In this document: positions 8,658 through 18,842 of the stretch, one piece after another
Numbering within the stretch: the first letter of the stretch is position 1
How the letters are laid out: each line of letters starts with the position of its first letter
From: Bradyrhizobium diazoefficiens
Lineage (GTDB): Bacteria > Pseudomonadota > Alphaproteobacteria > Rhizobiales > Xanthobacteraceae
Length of the DNA stretch: 64,000 bases
Assembly (NCBI RefSeq): GCF_016612535.1
Contig: NZ_JAENXS010000002.1
Coordinates: forward strand, 2,418,001 to 2,482,000
Direction: 5' to 3'
Translations under genes and position numbers: made by a program
The notes under the pieces: model-generated
What the model was told of the DNA's origin: nothing
Seen by the model: the letters and a program-made list of their open reading frames with translations, nothing else
Databases searched by the model: none

Positions 8658-9617
8658 ATGAGCGAAAAGCTGACGCCGATCGAGATCGGCCTGACTGCCG
8701 CGATCGTCGCGATCGAGGATCACGAGCCGCTGGTGCTGATCGCGCGCGGCAGCGACGGGCTCGCCGGCCTGCCGTTCGGTCCGTTCGATGCGCCGAGCCA
8801 TCGCACCTTCGAGATCGGCCTGCGCGCCTGGGTCGAGGAACAGGCGGGCTTGCGGCTCGGCTATGTCGAGCAGCTCTACACCTTCGGCGATCGCGGCCGT
8901 CACGCCGAGACCGGCGACACCGGCGCTCATATGGTGTCGATCGGCTATCTCGCGCTGACGCGCACCGCCGAGGGAGCCGCAAATGCGGCGAGCTTCGAAC
9001 CCTGGTATCGCTTCTTCCCCTGGGAAGACTGGCGCGAGGCGCCGCCGGCGATCATCGCCCGTGACATCATCCCGGAGCTCAACAAGTGGGCCGAGGAGGA
9101 GACGCCGGAGACCACGCGCGCGCTGCCGCGCAGGGATCGCGTGCGGTTCTATTTCGGCCTCGAGGGCGCCGCATGGGACGAGGAGCGCGTGCTCGACCGC
9201 TACGAGCTCCTCTACGAGGCCGGTCTCATCGAGGAGGCGCGGCGCGACGGCCGTCCCGCGGCATTGGCGCGCAAGGCCCTGCCCGCGCTCGGCACCTCCA
9301 TGCGGTTCGACCACCGCAGGATCCTCGCCACCGCGATCGCGCGGCTGCGCGCAAAACTGAAGTATCGCCCTGTGGTGTTTGAACTTTTGCCCGCCGAGTT
9401 CACACTCACTGAGTTGCAGTATACGGTCGAGGCGATCTCCGGCCGGCACCTGCACAAGCAGAATTTCCGCCGCCTAGTCGAAACCGAAGCCCTGGTCGAA
9501 CCGACGGGCGTGATGTCGACACAGACGGGCGGGAGGCCGGCAGCGCTCTACCGTTTCCGCCGCGACGTGCTCCAGGAGCGGCCGGCGCCCGGCTTGCGCG
9601 TGCGCTCGCGGCGCTAG
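8658..9617 (+). CDS. nadQ: NadQ-type NUDIX/HTH transcriptional regulator of NAD synthesis
   Basis: A 319-residue protein. The N-terminal half (about 1-150) is a degenerate NUDIX domain: the box reads RAWVEEQAGL where the canonical REUxEExGU would have Glu at the second position, suggesting ligand sensing rather than hydrolysis. The C-terminal 90 residues hold a winged-helix segment with FTLTELQYTVEAISG and HKQNFRRLVE, then GGRPAALYRF, the pattern seen in NrtR and NadQ regulators. In alphaproteobacteria the NadQ group (COG4111) is linked to control of nadABC. That operon is present in this window about 10.7 kb away with matching operator-like palindromes. The symbol is by family and context. 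Confidence 0.75.
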   Translation: MSEKLTPIEIGLTAAIVAIEDHEPLVLIARGSDGLAGLPFGPFDAPSHRTFEIGLRAWVEEQAGLRLGYVEQLYTFGDRGRHAETGDTGAHMVSIGYLALTRTAEGAANAASFEPWYRFFPWEDWREAPPAIIARDIIPELNKWAEEETPETTRALPRRDRVRFYFGLEGAAWDEERVLDRYELLYEAGLIEEARRDGRPAALARKALPALGTSMRFDHRRILATAIARLRAKLKYRPVVFELLPAEFTLTELQYTVEAISGRHLHKQNFRRLVETEALVEPTGVMSTQTGGRPAALYRFRRDVLQERPAPGLRVRSRR

Positions 9618-9666
9618 ACTAAATGTTGCGTGATCGGCCCCTGCCCGCCGATTGCCTGGAGGCCCC

Positions 9667-12354
9667 ATGTTCGACGCCCCGTTCGACGACCTTGCGATGA
9701 TCATTGCGATCGTCGCCTTCCTGATCGCAATCAAGGCTTCCAGCCAGGCAGCCGAGTTGCGTCGGCGGCTGAACACGCTCGAAGGGATGTTGTACGCACA
9801 GCGGCAGGTCCAGCCGCCGCCGGTGCAGGACCAAGTGCAGGAACAGGCGCCCTCGCCGGCGACGACCGCGCCGGAACCACCGCCGCTTGCACCCGAGTCC
9901 GAGCCGACGCCGGCACCCGTCGCCGATCACATGGCACCGCCTCCGCTCGAACCAAGCAGCCCGCCTCCCCTGCCCGCGAGAGAGCCTGGCTTCGAGGAGC
10001 GCCTCGGGACGCGCTGGGTCGTGTGGATCGGCGGGCTCGCGCTCGCGCTCGGCGGCTTCTTCATGGTGCGCTATTCGATCGAGGCCGGCCTTGTCGGCCC
10101 GGGCGTGCGCGTGTTTCTCGGCGGCGTGTTCGCGCTGGCGCTCCTCGGTGCCGGCGAATGGACGCGGCGCAAGGAGAGCATCTCCACGATCCAGGCGTTG
10201 CCGATCGCCAACATCCCCGCGATCCTCACCGCGGCCGGCACGGCCGTGGCATTCGCAACCGTGTATGCCGCCTACGCACTCTATGGCTTCCTGGTGCCCG
10301 CCACCGCCTTCGTGCTGCTCGGCCTCGTCGCGCTCGGCACGCTCGCGGCGGCGCTGTTGCACGGGCCCGCGCTCGCCGGCCTCGGCGTGGTCGGCGCCTT
10401 CGCGACGCCGGTGCTCGTCTCCAGCGACAAGCCGGACTATTGGGCCCTCTACATCTATCTCGCCATCGTCACCGCTGCGAGCTTCGGCCTCGCCCGCATC
10501 CGGCTGTGGCGCTGGCTCGCGGTAACGACAATCGTCTTCGCGGTGCTCTGGATCTTCCCAGGCCTCGATACCGGCGAATTCCAGGTCGCGCCGCACGCCT
10601 TCCACGCGATCGCCGGCTTCGTGCTCGCCACACTGCTGGTGGTCTGCGGCTTCATGTTCGGGCCGACCATCGAAGACGGGCAGATCGAGCCGGTCTCATC
10701 GAGCGCGCTTGGTGCCTATCTGTTCGGCGCGATGCTGATCGTGCTGTCGAGCGCGCATGCCGATCTCGCGCTGATCGCGTTCACGCTCCTCGTCGGTGCG
10801 ACCCTGTTCATCGCCTGGCGCGCGGAGGCCGCGGCCGGCGCGTTGGGTGCTGCCGCCGCGACCGTGTTCATCGTGTTCGCCGAATGGGCGGTGCGCGCCA
10901 ATCCGGACATGCTGGTGCTGCCAGGCGGCCCCATGCCCGGCATTGGGCCGACCGCAACCGACAGCGCGGTGACGCTGCATTTGGTGATGGCGGCGCTCTT
11001 CGCCGTCGGCTTCGGCATCGCCGGCTTTTTCGCGCAGGGCCGCTCGAACTCGGCGATCATTCCCGTCGTGTGGTCGGCGGCGGGCGTCGCCACGCCGATC
11101 GCGATTGTGGTCGCGCTCTACGCCCGCATCGCCCATCTCGACCGCTCGATCCCGTTTGCGATCCTCGCAGTGTTGCTCGCCGCAGCCTTTGGTGCCGCGA
11201 CGGAAACGCTGACCCGCCGCGAAACCCGGCCGGGCCTTGCAATCTCGACGGCGCTGTTTGCGACCGGCACGCTCAGTGCGCTGGCGCTGGCGCTGACCTT
11301 TGCACTGGAGAAGGGCTGGCTCACGATCGCGCTGGCGCTGATGTCGCTCGGCACCGCCTGGATCGCGATGCAGCGGCCGATCCCGTTCCTGCGCTGGCTT
11401 GCCGCCATCTTCGCAGGCCTCGTCACCGCGCGCATCGGCTATGATCCGCGCATCGTTGGCGATGCCGTCGGCGCCACGCCGATCTTCAATTGGCTGCTAT
11501 GGGGCTATGGCCTGCCCTCGGCCTCGTTCTGGGCGGCGAGCATGTTCCTGCGCCGCAGGAGTGACGACGCGCCGCTGCGCATGGTGGAGGCGGCCGCGAT
11601 CCTGTTCACTGCGCTGCTCGCCTTCATGGAGGTCCGCCATCTCGCAACCGGCGGCGACATGATCGCGGCGCCGTCACTGCTCGAAGCCGGCTTGCAGGTC
11701 TGCGTGGCGCTGGCCATGGCGATCGGGCTGGAGCGGCTGCGGCTGCGCAGCCGCAGCATCGTGCACAATGTCGGCGCGGCCGTGCTCACGGCGATCGCCG
11801 GCTTCATCAGCCTGTTCGGCCTGCTGTTCCTGGAGAACCCGCTGCTGTGGCGCATCGACGTCGGCGGCGCCGTCTTCAACCTGCTGCTGCTCTGCTACGC
11901 GCTGCCGGCTGTACTGATGCTGCTGCTCGCCCATGCCGTGGTCGGAGAGCGCGGCAAGGTCTATGCTAATACGATCGCAGGCGCCGCACTCCTGTTTGCG
12001 CTCTCGTACCTGACGCTGGAGATCCGCCGCTTCTATCACGGACCGTTCCTCACCAGCGGCGAGACCACGGGCGCCGAGCAATACACCTATTCGATCGGCT
12101 GGCTCGCCTTCGGCGTCGTGCTGCTCGGCATCGGCATTCTCGTCAACTCCGAGCGGGCGCGGCTGGCGTCCGCCGTCGTCATCGCGCTGACGATCCTGAA
12201 GGCCTTCGTGATCGACATGTCGACGCTGACCGGTGTCTACCGCGCGTTGTCGTTCATGTGTCTCGGTATCGTGCTGGTCGCGATCGGCTGGCTCTACCAG
12301 CGCATCCTGTTCCGGCGGCAGGTTCCGCCGCCGGTTCAGCAGACGAGCATGTAA
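9667..12354 (+). CDS. DUF2339 multi-spanning membrane protein
   Basis: An 895-residue integral membrane protein. Order: one N-terminal helix (about 8-25), a short coiled segment, a Pro/Gln/Glu-rich cytosolic or periplasmic linker (about 45-115), then the conserved LGTRWVVWIGGLALALGGFFMV entry to a long series of some 25 hydrophobic helices. This matches DUF2339 (COG5373), a family of unknown function. The GGAGG ribosome site lies just upstream of ATG 9667; a TTG five codons earlier is in frame but has no such site. Stop is three bases from the end of the convergent chemotaxis gene. Confidence 0.88.
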   Translation: MFDAPFDDLAMIIAIVAFLIAIKASSQAAELRRRLNTLEGMLYAQRQVQPPPVQDQVQEQAPSPATTAPEPPPLAPESEPTPAPVADHMAPPPLEPSSPPPLPAREPGFEERLGTRWVVWIGGLALALGGFFMVRYSIEAGLVGPGVRVFLGGVFALALLGAGEWTRRKESISTIQALPIANIPAILTAAGTAVAFATVYAAYALYGFLVPATAFVLLGLVALGTLAAALLHGPALAGLGVVGAFATPVLVSSDKPDYWALYIYLAIVTAASFGLARIRLWRWLAVTTIVFAVLWIFPGLDTGEFQVAPHAFHAIAGFVLATLLVVCGFMFGPTIEDGQIEPVSSSALGAYLFGAMLIVLSSAHADLALIAFTLLVGATLFIAWRAEAAAGALGAAAATVFIVFAEWAVRANPDMLVLPGGPMPGIGPTATDSAVTLHLVMAALFAVGFGIAGFFAQGRSNSAIIPVVWSAAGVATPIAIVVALYARIAHLDRSIPFAILAVLLAAAFGAATETLTRRETRPGLAISTALFATGTLSALALALTFALEKGWLTIALALMSLGTAWIAMQRPIPFLRWLAAIFAGLVTARIGYDPRIVGDAVGATPIFNWLLWGYGLPSASFWAASMFLRRRSDDAPLRMVEAAAILFTALLAFMEVRHLATGGDMIAAPSLLEAGLQVCVALAMAIGLERLRLRSRSIVHNVGAAVLTAIAGFISLFGLLFLENPLLWRIDVGGAVFNLLLLCYALPAVLMLLLAHAVVGERGKVYANTIAGAALLFALSYLTLEIRRFYHGPFLTSGETTGAEQYTYSIGWLAFGVVLLGIGILVNSERARLASAVVIALTILKAFVIDMSTLTGVYRALSFMCLGIVLVAIGWLYQRILFRRQVPPPVQQTSM

Positions 12355-12357
12355 GCA

Positions 12358-14046
12358 TCAGGCGGCTCGGACCGACTCCAGAAACTGCGCGACCTCGACC
12401 TTGAGGCGGGTGCTGTCGGTCGCCAGCGACTTCGCCGCCGACAGCACTTCGGTCGAAGCCTCGCCGGTCTCGATCGCACCGCGCTGCACGTCGGTGATGT
12501 TGGACGAGACCTGCTGCGTGCCGAGCGACGCCTGCTGTACGTTGCGCGAGATCTCCTGCGTGGCCGCGCCCTGCTCCTCGACGGCGGCGGCGATCGCGGA
12601 AGACACTTCCGACAACCGCTCGATGGTGCCGCCGATCTCCTGGATCGCGCTGACCGATTCCTGGGTCGCCGACTGGATGCCCGCGACCTGCGCACCGATC
12701 TCGCCGGTGGCCTTCGCGGTCTGCTCGGCAAGCGCCTTGACCTCGGAGGCGACGACGGCGAAGCCGCGGCCGGCCTCACCGGCACGCGCCGCTTCGATGG
12801 TGGCATTCAGCGCCAGCAGATTGGTCTGGCCCGCGATGGTGTTGATCAGCTCGACGACGTCGCCGATGCGGGAGGCGGCCTGCGACAGCTCGTTGACGCG
12901 CGCATTGGTCCGCGCCGCCTGGTCGACAGCTTCCGCGGCCATGCGCGCCGAATCCTGCACGCGACGGCTGATCTCGGTGACGGAGGACGACAGCTCTTCC
13001 GAAGCGGAGGCAACCGACTGCACGTTGGTGGATGCTTCCTCGGAGGCAGCCGCAACTGCCGTTGAGAGCTCCTGGCCGCGGCGCGCGGTGTTGGTCAACG
13101 TCGTTGCAGACGCCTCGAGCTCGATCGAGGCTGAGGAGACGGTGCCAACGACTTCGCCGATCATCGCCTCGAATTTGCGGGTGATGGCGTCGACGCGGCG
13201 GCCGCGTTCGATCTTGGCCTCGGCGTCGCGCGCCGCCGCCTCGTCGGCGGCCTTCTTGGCGATCAGCGCCTCCTTGAAGATCTGCAGCGCATCCGCCATC
13301 GAGCCGATCTCGGTCTTCTCGCCACGATGCGGCACCTCGGCCGAGAGGTCGCCCTCGCCGAGCGCCTGCATCGGGCTGATGATCGAGGCGATGCCACGCG
13401 AAACGTCGCGCACCAAATAATAGGCGGCGCCGATCGCGATCGCGACCGAGGCTATGATGATGCCAACCAGGACGCGGAAGATCGTGGCGTAGCTGTCGGC
13501 CGCCTGCCTGGTCTCGAGCTCGGCGCCCCCGTTGTTGATCTCGATGCCTTTCTGGAGCAACGGATCAGCGGCCTGGGCCATCTTCGCGACCTTGGTCTGC
13601 AACAGCTCGTTGGCCTCGGTCGGGAAACGGCCAACGCTCTTGCGCGACAGCGCCATCACGTCCTGCACGCCGTTCAGATACTCGACCCACGCCTTGGCCC
13701 ATTGCTCATGGAGCGAACGCTCCTGGGCAGAGCTGATCAGCGGTTCGTAAACTTTGCGCGTCTGTTCGATGCGCTCACGCAGCGAGGCGAGGCGTTTCTC
13801 GGCCGCCGCCTTGCCCTCCGCACTGTCCTGCATCAGGTGCAGACGGAGCGCGACGCGAAGCTCGTTGATATCGGCGCGAAGTGAGCCGAGCGCACGCACG
13901 CTCGGCAGCCAGCTCTCTGCAATCTCGACGGTGTGAGAGTTGATGTTCTGCATGGTGCCGATCGCCGTCACGCCGACGCCGGCGAGCGAGAGCACGAGGA
14001 CCGACAACACGGCCAGAAGCTTGAAGACGATCGACAATTTCGACAT
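12358..14046 (-). CDS. methyl-accepting chemotaxis protein, 562 aa
   Basis: Membrane chemoreceptor. Order: TM1 (about 6-28), a four-helix-type periplasmic sensing region (to about 190), TM2 ([19 protein letters not shown]), HAMP, then the cytoplasmic signalling hairpin with [20 protein letters not shown] at its tip. It relays ligand binding to CheA/CheW. There is no NWETF-like CheR tether; the tail is [10 protein letters not shown]. The open frame extends 17 codons upstream, but ATG 14046 begins the TM1-containing family N-terminus. A second receptor lies directly upstream in the same orientation with a very similar signalling domain, so these are tandem paralogues. Confidence 0.93.
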   Translation of the reverse strand: MSKLSIVFKLLAVLSVLVLSLAGVGVTAIGTMQNINSHTVEIAESWLPSVRALGSLRADINELRVALRLHLMQDSAEGKAAAEKRLASLRERIEQTRKVYEPLISSAQERSLHEQWAKAWVEYLNGVQDVMALSRKSVGRFPTEANELLQTKVAKMAQAADPLLQKGIEINNGGAELETRQAADSYATIFRVLVGIIIASVAIAIGAAYYLVRDVSRGIASIISPMQALGEGDLSAEVPHRGEKTEIGSMADALQIFKEALIAKKAADEAAARDAEAKIERGRRVDAITRKFEAMIGEVVGTVSSASIELEASATTLTNTARRGQELSTAVAAASEEASTNVQSVASASEELSSSVTEISRRVQDSARMAAEAVDQAARTNARVNELSQAASRIGDVVELINTIAGQTNLLALNATIEAARAGEAGRGFAVVASEVKALAEQTAKATGEIGAQVAGIQSATQESVSAIQEIGGTIERLSEVSSAIAAAVEEQGAATQEISRNVQQASLGTQQVSSNITDVQRGAIETGEASTEVLSAAKSLATDSTRLKVEVAQFLESVRAA

Positions 14047-14185
14047 CACGACAAATCCCGATGATTCCTGACGACGCACAACTTGCCTGCGCACCAATCG
14101 TCAAAACGGACGACAGGGCGTGGTCATTCCAACAATGCTGGCTGGTTCTTATCCGGTAAGATTGCGCCGATAATTGCAAACAGCC

Positions 14186-14218
14186 GTTAACAAGACCCTA
14201 GGGAAATTACTGATTTGC
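14186..14218 (-). promoter_or_regulatory. motif shared upstream of both chemoreceptor genes (copy 1)
   Basis: On the plus strand, GTTAACA (14186-14192) is followed after 10 bases by GAAATTACTGATTTGC (14203-14218). The other receptor has GTTAACA followed after 12 bases by GAAATACTGATCTTTTGC at 16584-16620. Both lie 100-170 bases upstream of the start codon. It may be a shared promoter or activator site, or a relic of gene duplication. Confidence 0.4.
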
Positions 14219-14338
14219 CGATTCTCGATACTTAACCCGCCTGCAACCGTTCGTTGCAGCCTCGGAGGTATCGCGTAGCACCACACCGAGGTGCCGCATC
14301 AAACGCAATTCCTCGTTCGCGTAAGGCGGTGGACGCCG

Positions 14339-14371
14339 TCAGGCCGCCCGCACCCAATCCAGAAAGTGCGC
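14339..14371 (-). pseudogene. relic of a third chemoreceptor C-terminus
   Basis: Read on the minus strand this 33-base piece gives AHFLDWVRAA followed by TGA, closely resembling the tails [10 protein letters not shown] and [10 protein letters not shown] of the two intact receptors. It lies only about 10 bases beyond the stop of the 701-aa receptor. A leftover from recombination between tandem receptor genes is the simplest reading, but the piece is short and could be a small local duplication. Confidence 0.4.
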
Positions 14372-14379
14372 GGCCGCGG

Positions 14380-16485
14380 TCAGGCCGCGCGCACCGTCTC
14401 CAGGAACTTGCCCACTTCCAGCTTCAGGCGGTTGCTGTCGCCGGACAGCATCTGCGCGGCCGACAGCACCTGCGAGGACGCCGATCCGGTCTCGCTTGCA
14501 CCGCGCTGCACGTCGGTGATGTTGGACGAGACCTGGTGCGTGCCGGCGGCCGCCTGCTGCACGTTGCGCGAAATTTCCTGCGTGGCCGCGCCCTGCTCTT
14601 CCACGGCAGCCGCGATGGTCGAGGAGATCTCGGACAGCTTCTCGATGGTGCCGCTGATATCCTTGATGGCGCCGACGGAATGTTCGGTGGCGCTCTGGAT
14701 GCTTGCGATCTGCTGGCCGATCTCGCCGGTCGCCTTCGCGGTCTGCTCGGCGAGCGCCTTCACTTCGGCGGCGACGACGGCAAAGCCGCGGCCCGCCTCG
14801 CCGGCGCGGGCGGCCTCTATGGTGGCGTTGAGCGCCAGGAGATTGGTTTGTCCGGCGATGGTGTTGATAAGCTCGACCACGTCGCCGATCCGCGCCGCTG
14901 CCCTCGACAGTTCGCTGACACGCTCCGTCGTGGTGCGGGCCTGGCCGACGGCCTCACTTGCCACGCGCGCGGATTCCTGCACCTGCCGGCTGATCTCGGT
15001 GATCGACGACGACAGTTCTTCGGTTGCCGATGCCACCGACTGCACGTTGGTCGAGGCTTCCTCGGAGGCCGCGGCGACTACAGTGGTAAGCTCCTGCGCC
15101 CGCTCCGCTGTGGAGGTCAGCGTCGAAGCGGAAGCCTCGAGCTCGGTCGAGGCCGACGATACCGTCTCGACGATCTCGCCGACGGCTGCTTCGAAGGTGT
15201 CTGCCATGTGCACAAGCTCGGTCTTGCGCTGCTCGGCCGCACGCCGGTCGGCTGCAGCCTTCTCGACGCGCATCCGTTCGACGTCAAGGCCGTTCTGTTT
15301 GAATATCTCTACGGTGCGGGCCATCTCTCCGATCTCGTCGTGGCGGTCCGCACCCGGCACCTCCACACTGAAATCGCGGTCGGCCAGCCGGCTCATCGCG
15401 GCTCTCATCGCCGACAGCGGGTTGAGAATTCGCGCGAACGTGATCCAGAAACTGAGCGCCGCAAGCACAAGCGAGACGCACAGCAGCGTCGCGGTCAGCA
15501 GGAGATTGCGCAGGCTCGAGCTTGCTTGCAGACCGGCTTCTTGATCGGCAGCCGTGCCGATAGCAGCACCGAGCTTGAGCAAGGTGTTCACGCCGGCGGT
15601 CGCCCGGGCGAAATACTCAGCTCCGGAGATCTTGTATTCACCGGTCTCACCGGTGGAAAGGATCACAGCTCGCATTTCCCCGTACACGCCGAAATAAATC
15701 TTCTCGACGTCCGCCATTGCCTCTCCGATGCCGGCCGGCATATCCGTGCGCAGCCGCACTGGCACGACCGCGTCCCACGCCAGTTCGACTTTCCCCCGCA
15801 AGCCCGCGAGGTGCTGAAGCCCATCAGCGCCAAGCTTCGCGTGGGCTCCGACCGCGCCTGCCAAGAATGCGCGCTCTCTTCCGGCATTCTCGGCCATCTG
15901 CGCGGTCAAATGCCGCAATCCTATCAACTGCGCGAGCCGCGCCGCGGGCGGGCTGGTCAGCGTTTCCAGGGTCAACCGCAACCGGTTGCTCGCAATTTCG
16001 ATCACCTCGGTGATCGCAGGCACAAAGCCGTCGACCAGTTCAGGAACTCGCTCCTGACGCAGGCGTGACAGGTTGGCGTCGACCGACTCGCGCAGCCGGC
16101 GCAGCGATTCGAATTTCGCTTCGGCTTGCCCGATCTGCGTCTGTCCTGCGGACATTTCCGGGATCAATCGAATCTCGATGACAGCGCTGTGGAACGCCGT
16201 ATCTGCGGCTGCACGGGCTTTCTCAATCTCGGCGCGCCGCTCCGAGGCGGAAGAATCGGGAGACTTTAGCGCCGCGTTGGTCAGCCCGCGCTCGATCGCC
16301 CACTGACCTGCGCTGTACAGCAAGAGCTGAGCGACGCGATTGACCTTCACGAAAGCATCGGCCTCCTGGCGTTTGCTGGTCGCCTGGAAGGCGACCAAGC
16401 CCGCCGATGCGACCCCCAGCAGCGCCAGCGCGGTGATGATGGCTGGCAAGACCGTGCCGATACGAAATCTAACAATGCTGACCAT
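14380..16485 (-). CDS. methyl-accepting chemotaxis protein, 701 aa
   Basis: Chemoreceptor with TM1 (about 8-32), a large periplasmic region of about 270 residues containing a [13 protein letters not shown] segment reminiscent of NIT-type sensing domains, TM2 near residues 315-345, HAMP, and a signalling hairpin with [20 protein letters not shown]. The tail is [10 protein letters not shown]. Its signalling half is nearly the same as that of the 562-aa receptor downstream, while the sensing parts differ, so the pair probably arose by duplication with divergence of ligand specificity. The ligand is unknown. No che genes are adjacent. Confidence 0.93.
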   Translation of the reverse strand: MVSIVRFRIGTVLPAIITALALLGVASAGLVAFQATSKRQEADAFVKVNRVAQLLLYSAGQWAIERGLTNAALKSPDSSASERRAEIEKARAAADTAFHSAVIEIRLIPEMSAGQTQIGQAEAKFESLRRLRESVDANLSRLRQERVPELVDGFVPAITEVIEIASNRLRLTLETLTSPPAARLAQLIGLRHLTAQMAENAGRERAFLAGAVGAHAKLGADGLQHLAGLRGKVELAWDAVVPVRLRTDMPAGIGEAMADVEKIYFGVYGEMRAVILSTGETGEYKISGAEYFARATAGVNTLLKLGAAIGTAADQEAGLQASSSLRNLLLTATLLCVSLVLAALSFWITFARILNPLSAMRAAMSRLADRDFSVEVPGADRHDEIGEMARTVEIFKQNGLDVERMRVEKAAADRRAAEQRKTELVHMADTFEAAVGEIVETVSSASTELEASASTLTSTAERAQELTTVVAAASEEASTNVQSVASATEELSSSITEISRQVQESARVASEAVGQARTTTERVSELSRAAARIGDVVELINTIAGQTNLLALNATIEAARAGEAGRGFAVVAAEVKALAEQTAKATGEIGQQIASIQSATEHSVGAIKDISGTIEKLSEISSTIAAAVEEQGAATQEISRNVQQAAAGTHQVSSNITDVQRGASETGSASSQVLSAAQMLSGDSNRLKLEVGKFLETVRAA

Positions 16486-16583
16486 GGCGTTTCCTCCGAA
16501 ACGCGCGCAGCCAAGTCATTGCCGGCCGCTCGGACGTTGATCGCCCTTACCGGGAAAGCTATCGATCAAAGTTCCATCTTCTG

Positions 16584-16620
16584 GTTAACAGGGGCCTTCG
16601 CAGAAATACTGATCTTTTGC
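16584..16620 (-). promoter_or_regulatory. motif shared upstream of both chemoreceptor genes (copy 2)
   Basis: GTTAACA at 16584-16590 and GAAATACTGATCTTTTGC at 16603-16620 on the plus strand, about 100 bases upstream of the 701-aa receptor start at 16485. It matches the copy at 14186-14218 in order and nearly in spacing. Role unproven. Confidence 0.4.
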
Positions 16621-16680
16621 GCTACATGATTGAAATCGAAGGAGTTTGATCTCGTCATAGTTGTAAACTGCAGCCTGAAG

Positions 16681-16932
16681 TCAGCATTGGGTCACTTTGC
16701 ATCCGACGGCCTCGCCAACCAGGCTGATGCGAAACACCGGCTGCTTGTTCTCGTCGAGCAGCTCCATGCTCCACTTCGCGTTCGGTTTCAGATTGCGCGC
16801 GATGCTGCCGAGCAGGTTGGCGCATACCTCCGTCATCTCACTCCAGGCCGCAGCGCGATCCTCGAATTCGTACGGCTGATCGGCGGCGCCGGAATAGCGG
16901 CCGGTGCTGATGCGGAAGAAGTACAGCGACAT
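16681..16932 (-). CDS. DUF6894-like small protein
   Basis: An 83-residue soluble protein starting MSLYFFRISTGRYSG with a following YEFEDRAAAWSEMTEVC segment. This beginning (YFFxxxxG ... E/D ... AxxE) is the pattern of DUF6894 proteins, which are abundant in Bradyrhizobium and have no known function. Its C-terminus ends GCKVTQC. It stands alone between the chemoreceptor region and the next leftward gene. Confidence 0.65.
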   Translation of the reverse strand: MSLYFFRISTGRYSGAADQPYEFEDRAAAWSEMTEVCANLLGSIARNLKPNAKWSMELLDENKQPVFRISLVGEAVGCKVTQC

Positions 16933-17101
16933 CGTTGAACCCTTGTTGGAGGGCCGCCCCCCGGCCGTTACGCAAGGCTGGGGCGCCAGTCGCTACCAAG
17001 GCATAAAAACCACGGGCCGTATGATTACGGCGCCGCGGCTTCGGGTGCGATGCATTCGTCAAAGGCGGGTAAATTACGCGCGCCGTTTCGCCCGCGATGC
17101 G

Positions 17102-17710
17102 TCACTCGGTCGAGCGACGCAGCTCCAGCGGACCTTCGCTCTTCGAATCGGATTTAGGCTCGGCCCTCACTTCCGATCTCACCGGCTCGATCCGGCTGCT
17201 CTCGATCCGCGGCGTCTCGACTCGCGTGGCGACCTCGGTGCTCGATGCGTTGACCGAACCGGTGTGCTCGGAGCTGCGCAGCGAGCGCGGCCGCGCGACG
17301 GCCCGCGCCATCAGCATCTGGTTGCCGCCCTGGTGGTGGAAGTCGCAATAGGCGAAGCCCATACCCGAAACGGAGCCGCGGAAGCTGCGATCGTCGGTCT
17401 TTTCAAGGTTGAAACAGGGCTCGAACGGAATGCCCTTGATCGAGGCACAGACGTTCTGGCCGCGGATCTGGAGCGTGTTGCCGGGGAGACGGAGATGGCG
17501 AACCGGGCCTGCGCCCGAGAACTGCACCGCGCCGGCCGCGCCGAGGTCGTCGAGAATGCGGCCTGCGCCACGGGTCCCGTCGAAACAGGTGAAGGCGAAC
17601 ACCTTGCCGGCGACGAAGCGGCGCGCCTCATCGGCATTCATGCTTCCGGCGATGGCCGGCGCAAACGTCACGGCCGCCGTGACAGCCCCCAACACAATAC
17701 GCGCAAGCAT
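17102..17710 (-). CDS. secreted hypothetical protein, 202 aa
   Basis: N-terminal signal peptide (about residues 1-21, MLARIVLGAVTAAVTFAPAIA) then a domain of about 120 residues with four Cys (FTCFDG, NVCASI, EPCFNL, AYCDFHHQ) that could pair as two disulfides in the periplasm. The last 60 residues are low complexity, rich in Ser, Arg, Glu and Val (RIESSRIEPVRSEVRAEP). I do not recognise the family. It may be cell-envelope associated. Convergent or isolated with respect to neighbours; no operon partner is evident. Confidence 0.7.
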   Translation of the reverse strand: MLARIVLGAVTAAVTFAPAIAGSMNADEARRFVAGKVFAFTCFDGTRGAGRILDDLGAAGAVQFSGAGPVRHLRLPGNTLQIRGQNVCASIKGIPFEPCFNLEKTDDRSFRGSVSGMGFAYCDFHHQGGNQMLMARAVARPRSLRSSEHTGSVNASSTEVATRVETPRIESSRIEPVRSEVRAEPKSDSKSEGPLELRRSTE

Positions 17711-17823
17711 GCTCTACTCCGAACTAACCCCCGCAGCGGGCGATGCCTTATCTCTTTACCCGCTGATTACCATACTAACCATGGCGACATTGAAGCAGCT
17801 TGGTTGGTAAAGTCTGAACGTCG

Positions 17824-18810
17824 TTAGACAATTTTTACCACGATTCGACCGCGGACCTGGCCCACGAGGATTTTCGCGCCCCATTCCGGAGCTTCGTCGA
17901 GTAGAATTTCTGTAGTAATTTCAGATAGTTTTGAACGATCCAGATCTGATGCCAGGCGCTGCCAGGCAGCTTTCCGTGGGTCGATCGGGCACATCACGGA
18001 ATCGATGCCGAGAAGGCACACCCCACGCAAAATGAAGGGTGCGACAGAAGACGGCAGATCCATGCCGGCCGCGAGACCGCAGGCGGCGATCGCCCCACCA
18101 TACTTCGTCATCGACAGCAAATTGGCGAGCGTGGTCGAGCCGACACTGTCGACGCCGCCCGCCCAGCGCTCCTTGGCCAGTGGCTTCCCCGCCGCCGACA
18201 ATTCGTTGCGGTCGATCACCTCGGCGGCACCGAGGCTCTTCAGGTAGTCAGCCTCGGACGCGCGCCCGGTCGAAGCGATGACATGGTAGCCGAGCCGCGA
18301 CAGCACGGCGGTGGCGACCGAGCCGACGCCCCCGGCTGCGCCGGTGACCACCACGGGGCCGCTCTTCGGCGAGAGGCCGTGCTTCTCCAGCGCCAGCACG
18401 GAGAGCATCGCGGTGAAGCCGGCGGTGCCGATCGCCATGGCATCGCGCGCCGACAGCCCCTGCGGCAAGCCGACCAGCCAGTCGCCCTTGACCCGCGCCT
18501 TCTCCGCATAGGCGCCAAGATGGCTCTCGCCCATGCCCCAGCCGGTGCAGACGACCTTGTCGCCCGCCTTCCACGCTGGATGTGAGGATTGCTCGACCGT
18601 GCCGGCGAAATCGATGCCGGCGATCATCGGGAAGCGGCGCACGACCGGCGCCTTGCCGGTGAGCGCGAGGCCGTCCTTGTAATTCAGCGTCGACCACTCG
18701 ACGCGGACGGTGACATCGCCCTCCATCAGCTCGGCTTCGTCGAACTGCACCAGTTGCGCGGTGGTGCCCTTGTCCGCCTTGTCGATCCGGATCGCCTTGA
18801 ATGTGGCCAC
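17824..18810 (-). CDS. AcuI/YhdH-type NADPH-dependent acryloyl-CoA reductase or quinone oxidoreductase
   Basis: A 328-residue zinc-free medium-chain reductase. Features are [10 protein letters not shown] with the conserved Lys-Asp, [12 protein letters not shown], the Rossmann loop [26 protein letters not shown] and the C-terminal GRIVVKI. AcuI reduces acryloyl-CoA to propionyl-CoA; some relatives act on quinones or other enones. The open frame has no ATG at the right place: the likely start is GTG 18810 ([10 protein letters not shown]), with AGGGAG seven bases upstream. The longer frame reading to 19152 runs through the decayed MFS gene and is not real coding. Confidence 0.88.
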   Translation of the reverse strand: MATFKAIRIDKADKGTTAQLVQFDEAELMEGDVTVRVEWSTLNYKDGLALTGKAPVVRRFPMIAGIDFAGTVEQSSHPAWKAGDKVVCTGWGMGESHLGAYAEKARVKGDWLVGLPQGLSARDAMAIGTAGFTAMLSVLALEKHGLSPKSGPVVVTGAAGGVGSVATAVLSRLGYHVIASTGRASEADYLKSLGAAEVIDRNELSAAGKPLAKERWAGGVDSVGSTTLANLLSMTKYGGAIAACGLAAGMDLPSSVAPFILRGVCLLGIDSVMCPIDPRKAAWQRLASDLDRSKLSEITTEILLDEAPEWGAKILVGQVRGRIVVKIV

Positions 18811-18842
18811 AGCTGAACTCCCTGACTTGTTTGACGGGATGT

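Larger units (their letters stand above)
14047..14379. other. gap between the two chemoreceptor genes
   Basis: This 333-base stretch holds the upstream region of the 562-aa receptor and the downstream flank of the 701-aa receptor. It includes a motif shared with the upstream region of the other receptor (14186-14218) and, at 14339-14371, a short minus-strand sequence reading HFLDWVRAA then stop, resembling the tail of a third receptor. I see no other gene. Confidence 0.6.

Noticed and set aside
9630..11444. 604-codon plus-strand frame overlapping the DUF2339 gene
   Set aside because: Arg-rich shadow in another frame of the same strand; the DUF2339 frame has the membrane helices and the ribosome site.
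14254..16068. 604-codon plus-strand frame over the 701-aa chemoreceptor
   Set aside because: Antisense shadow with no recognisable domain; the minus strand carries the receptor.
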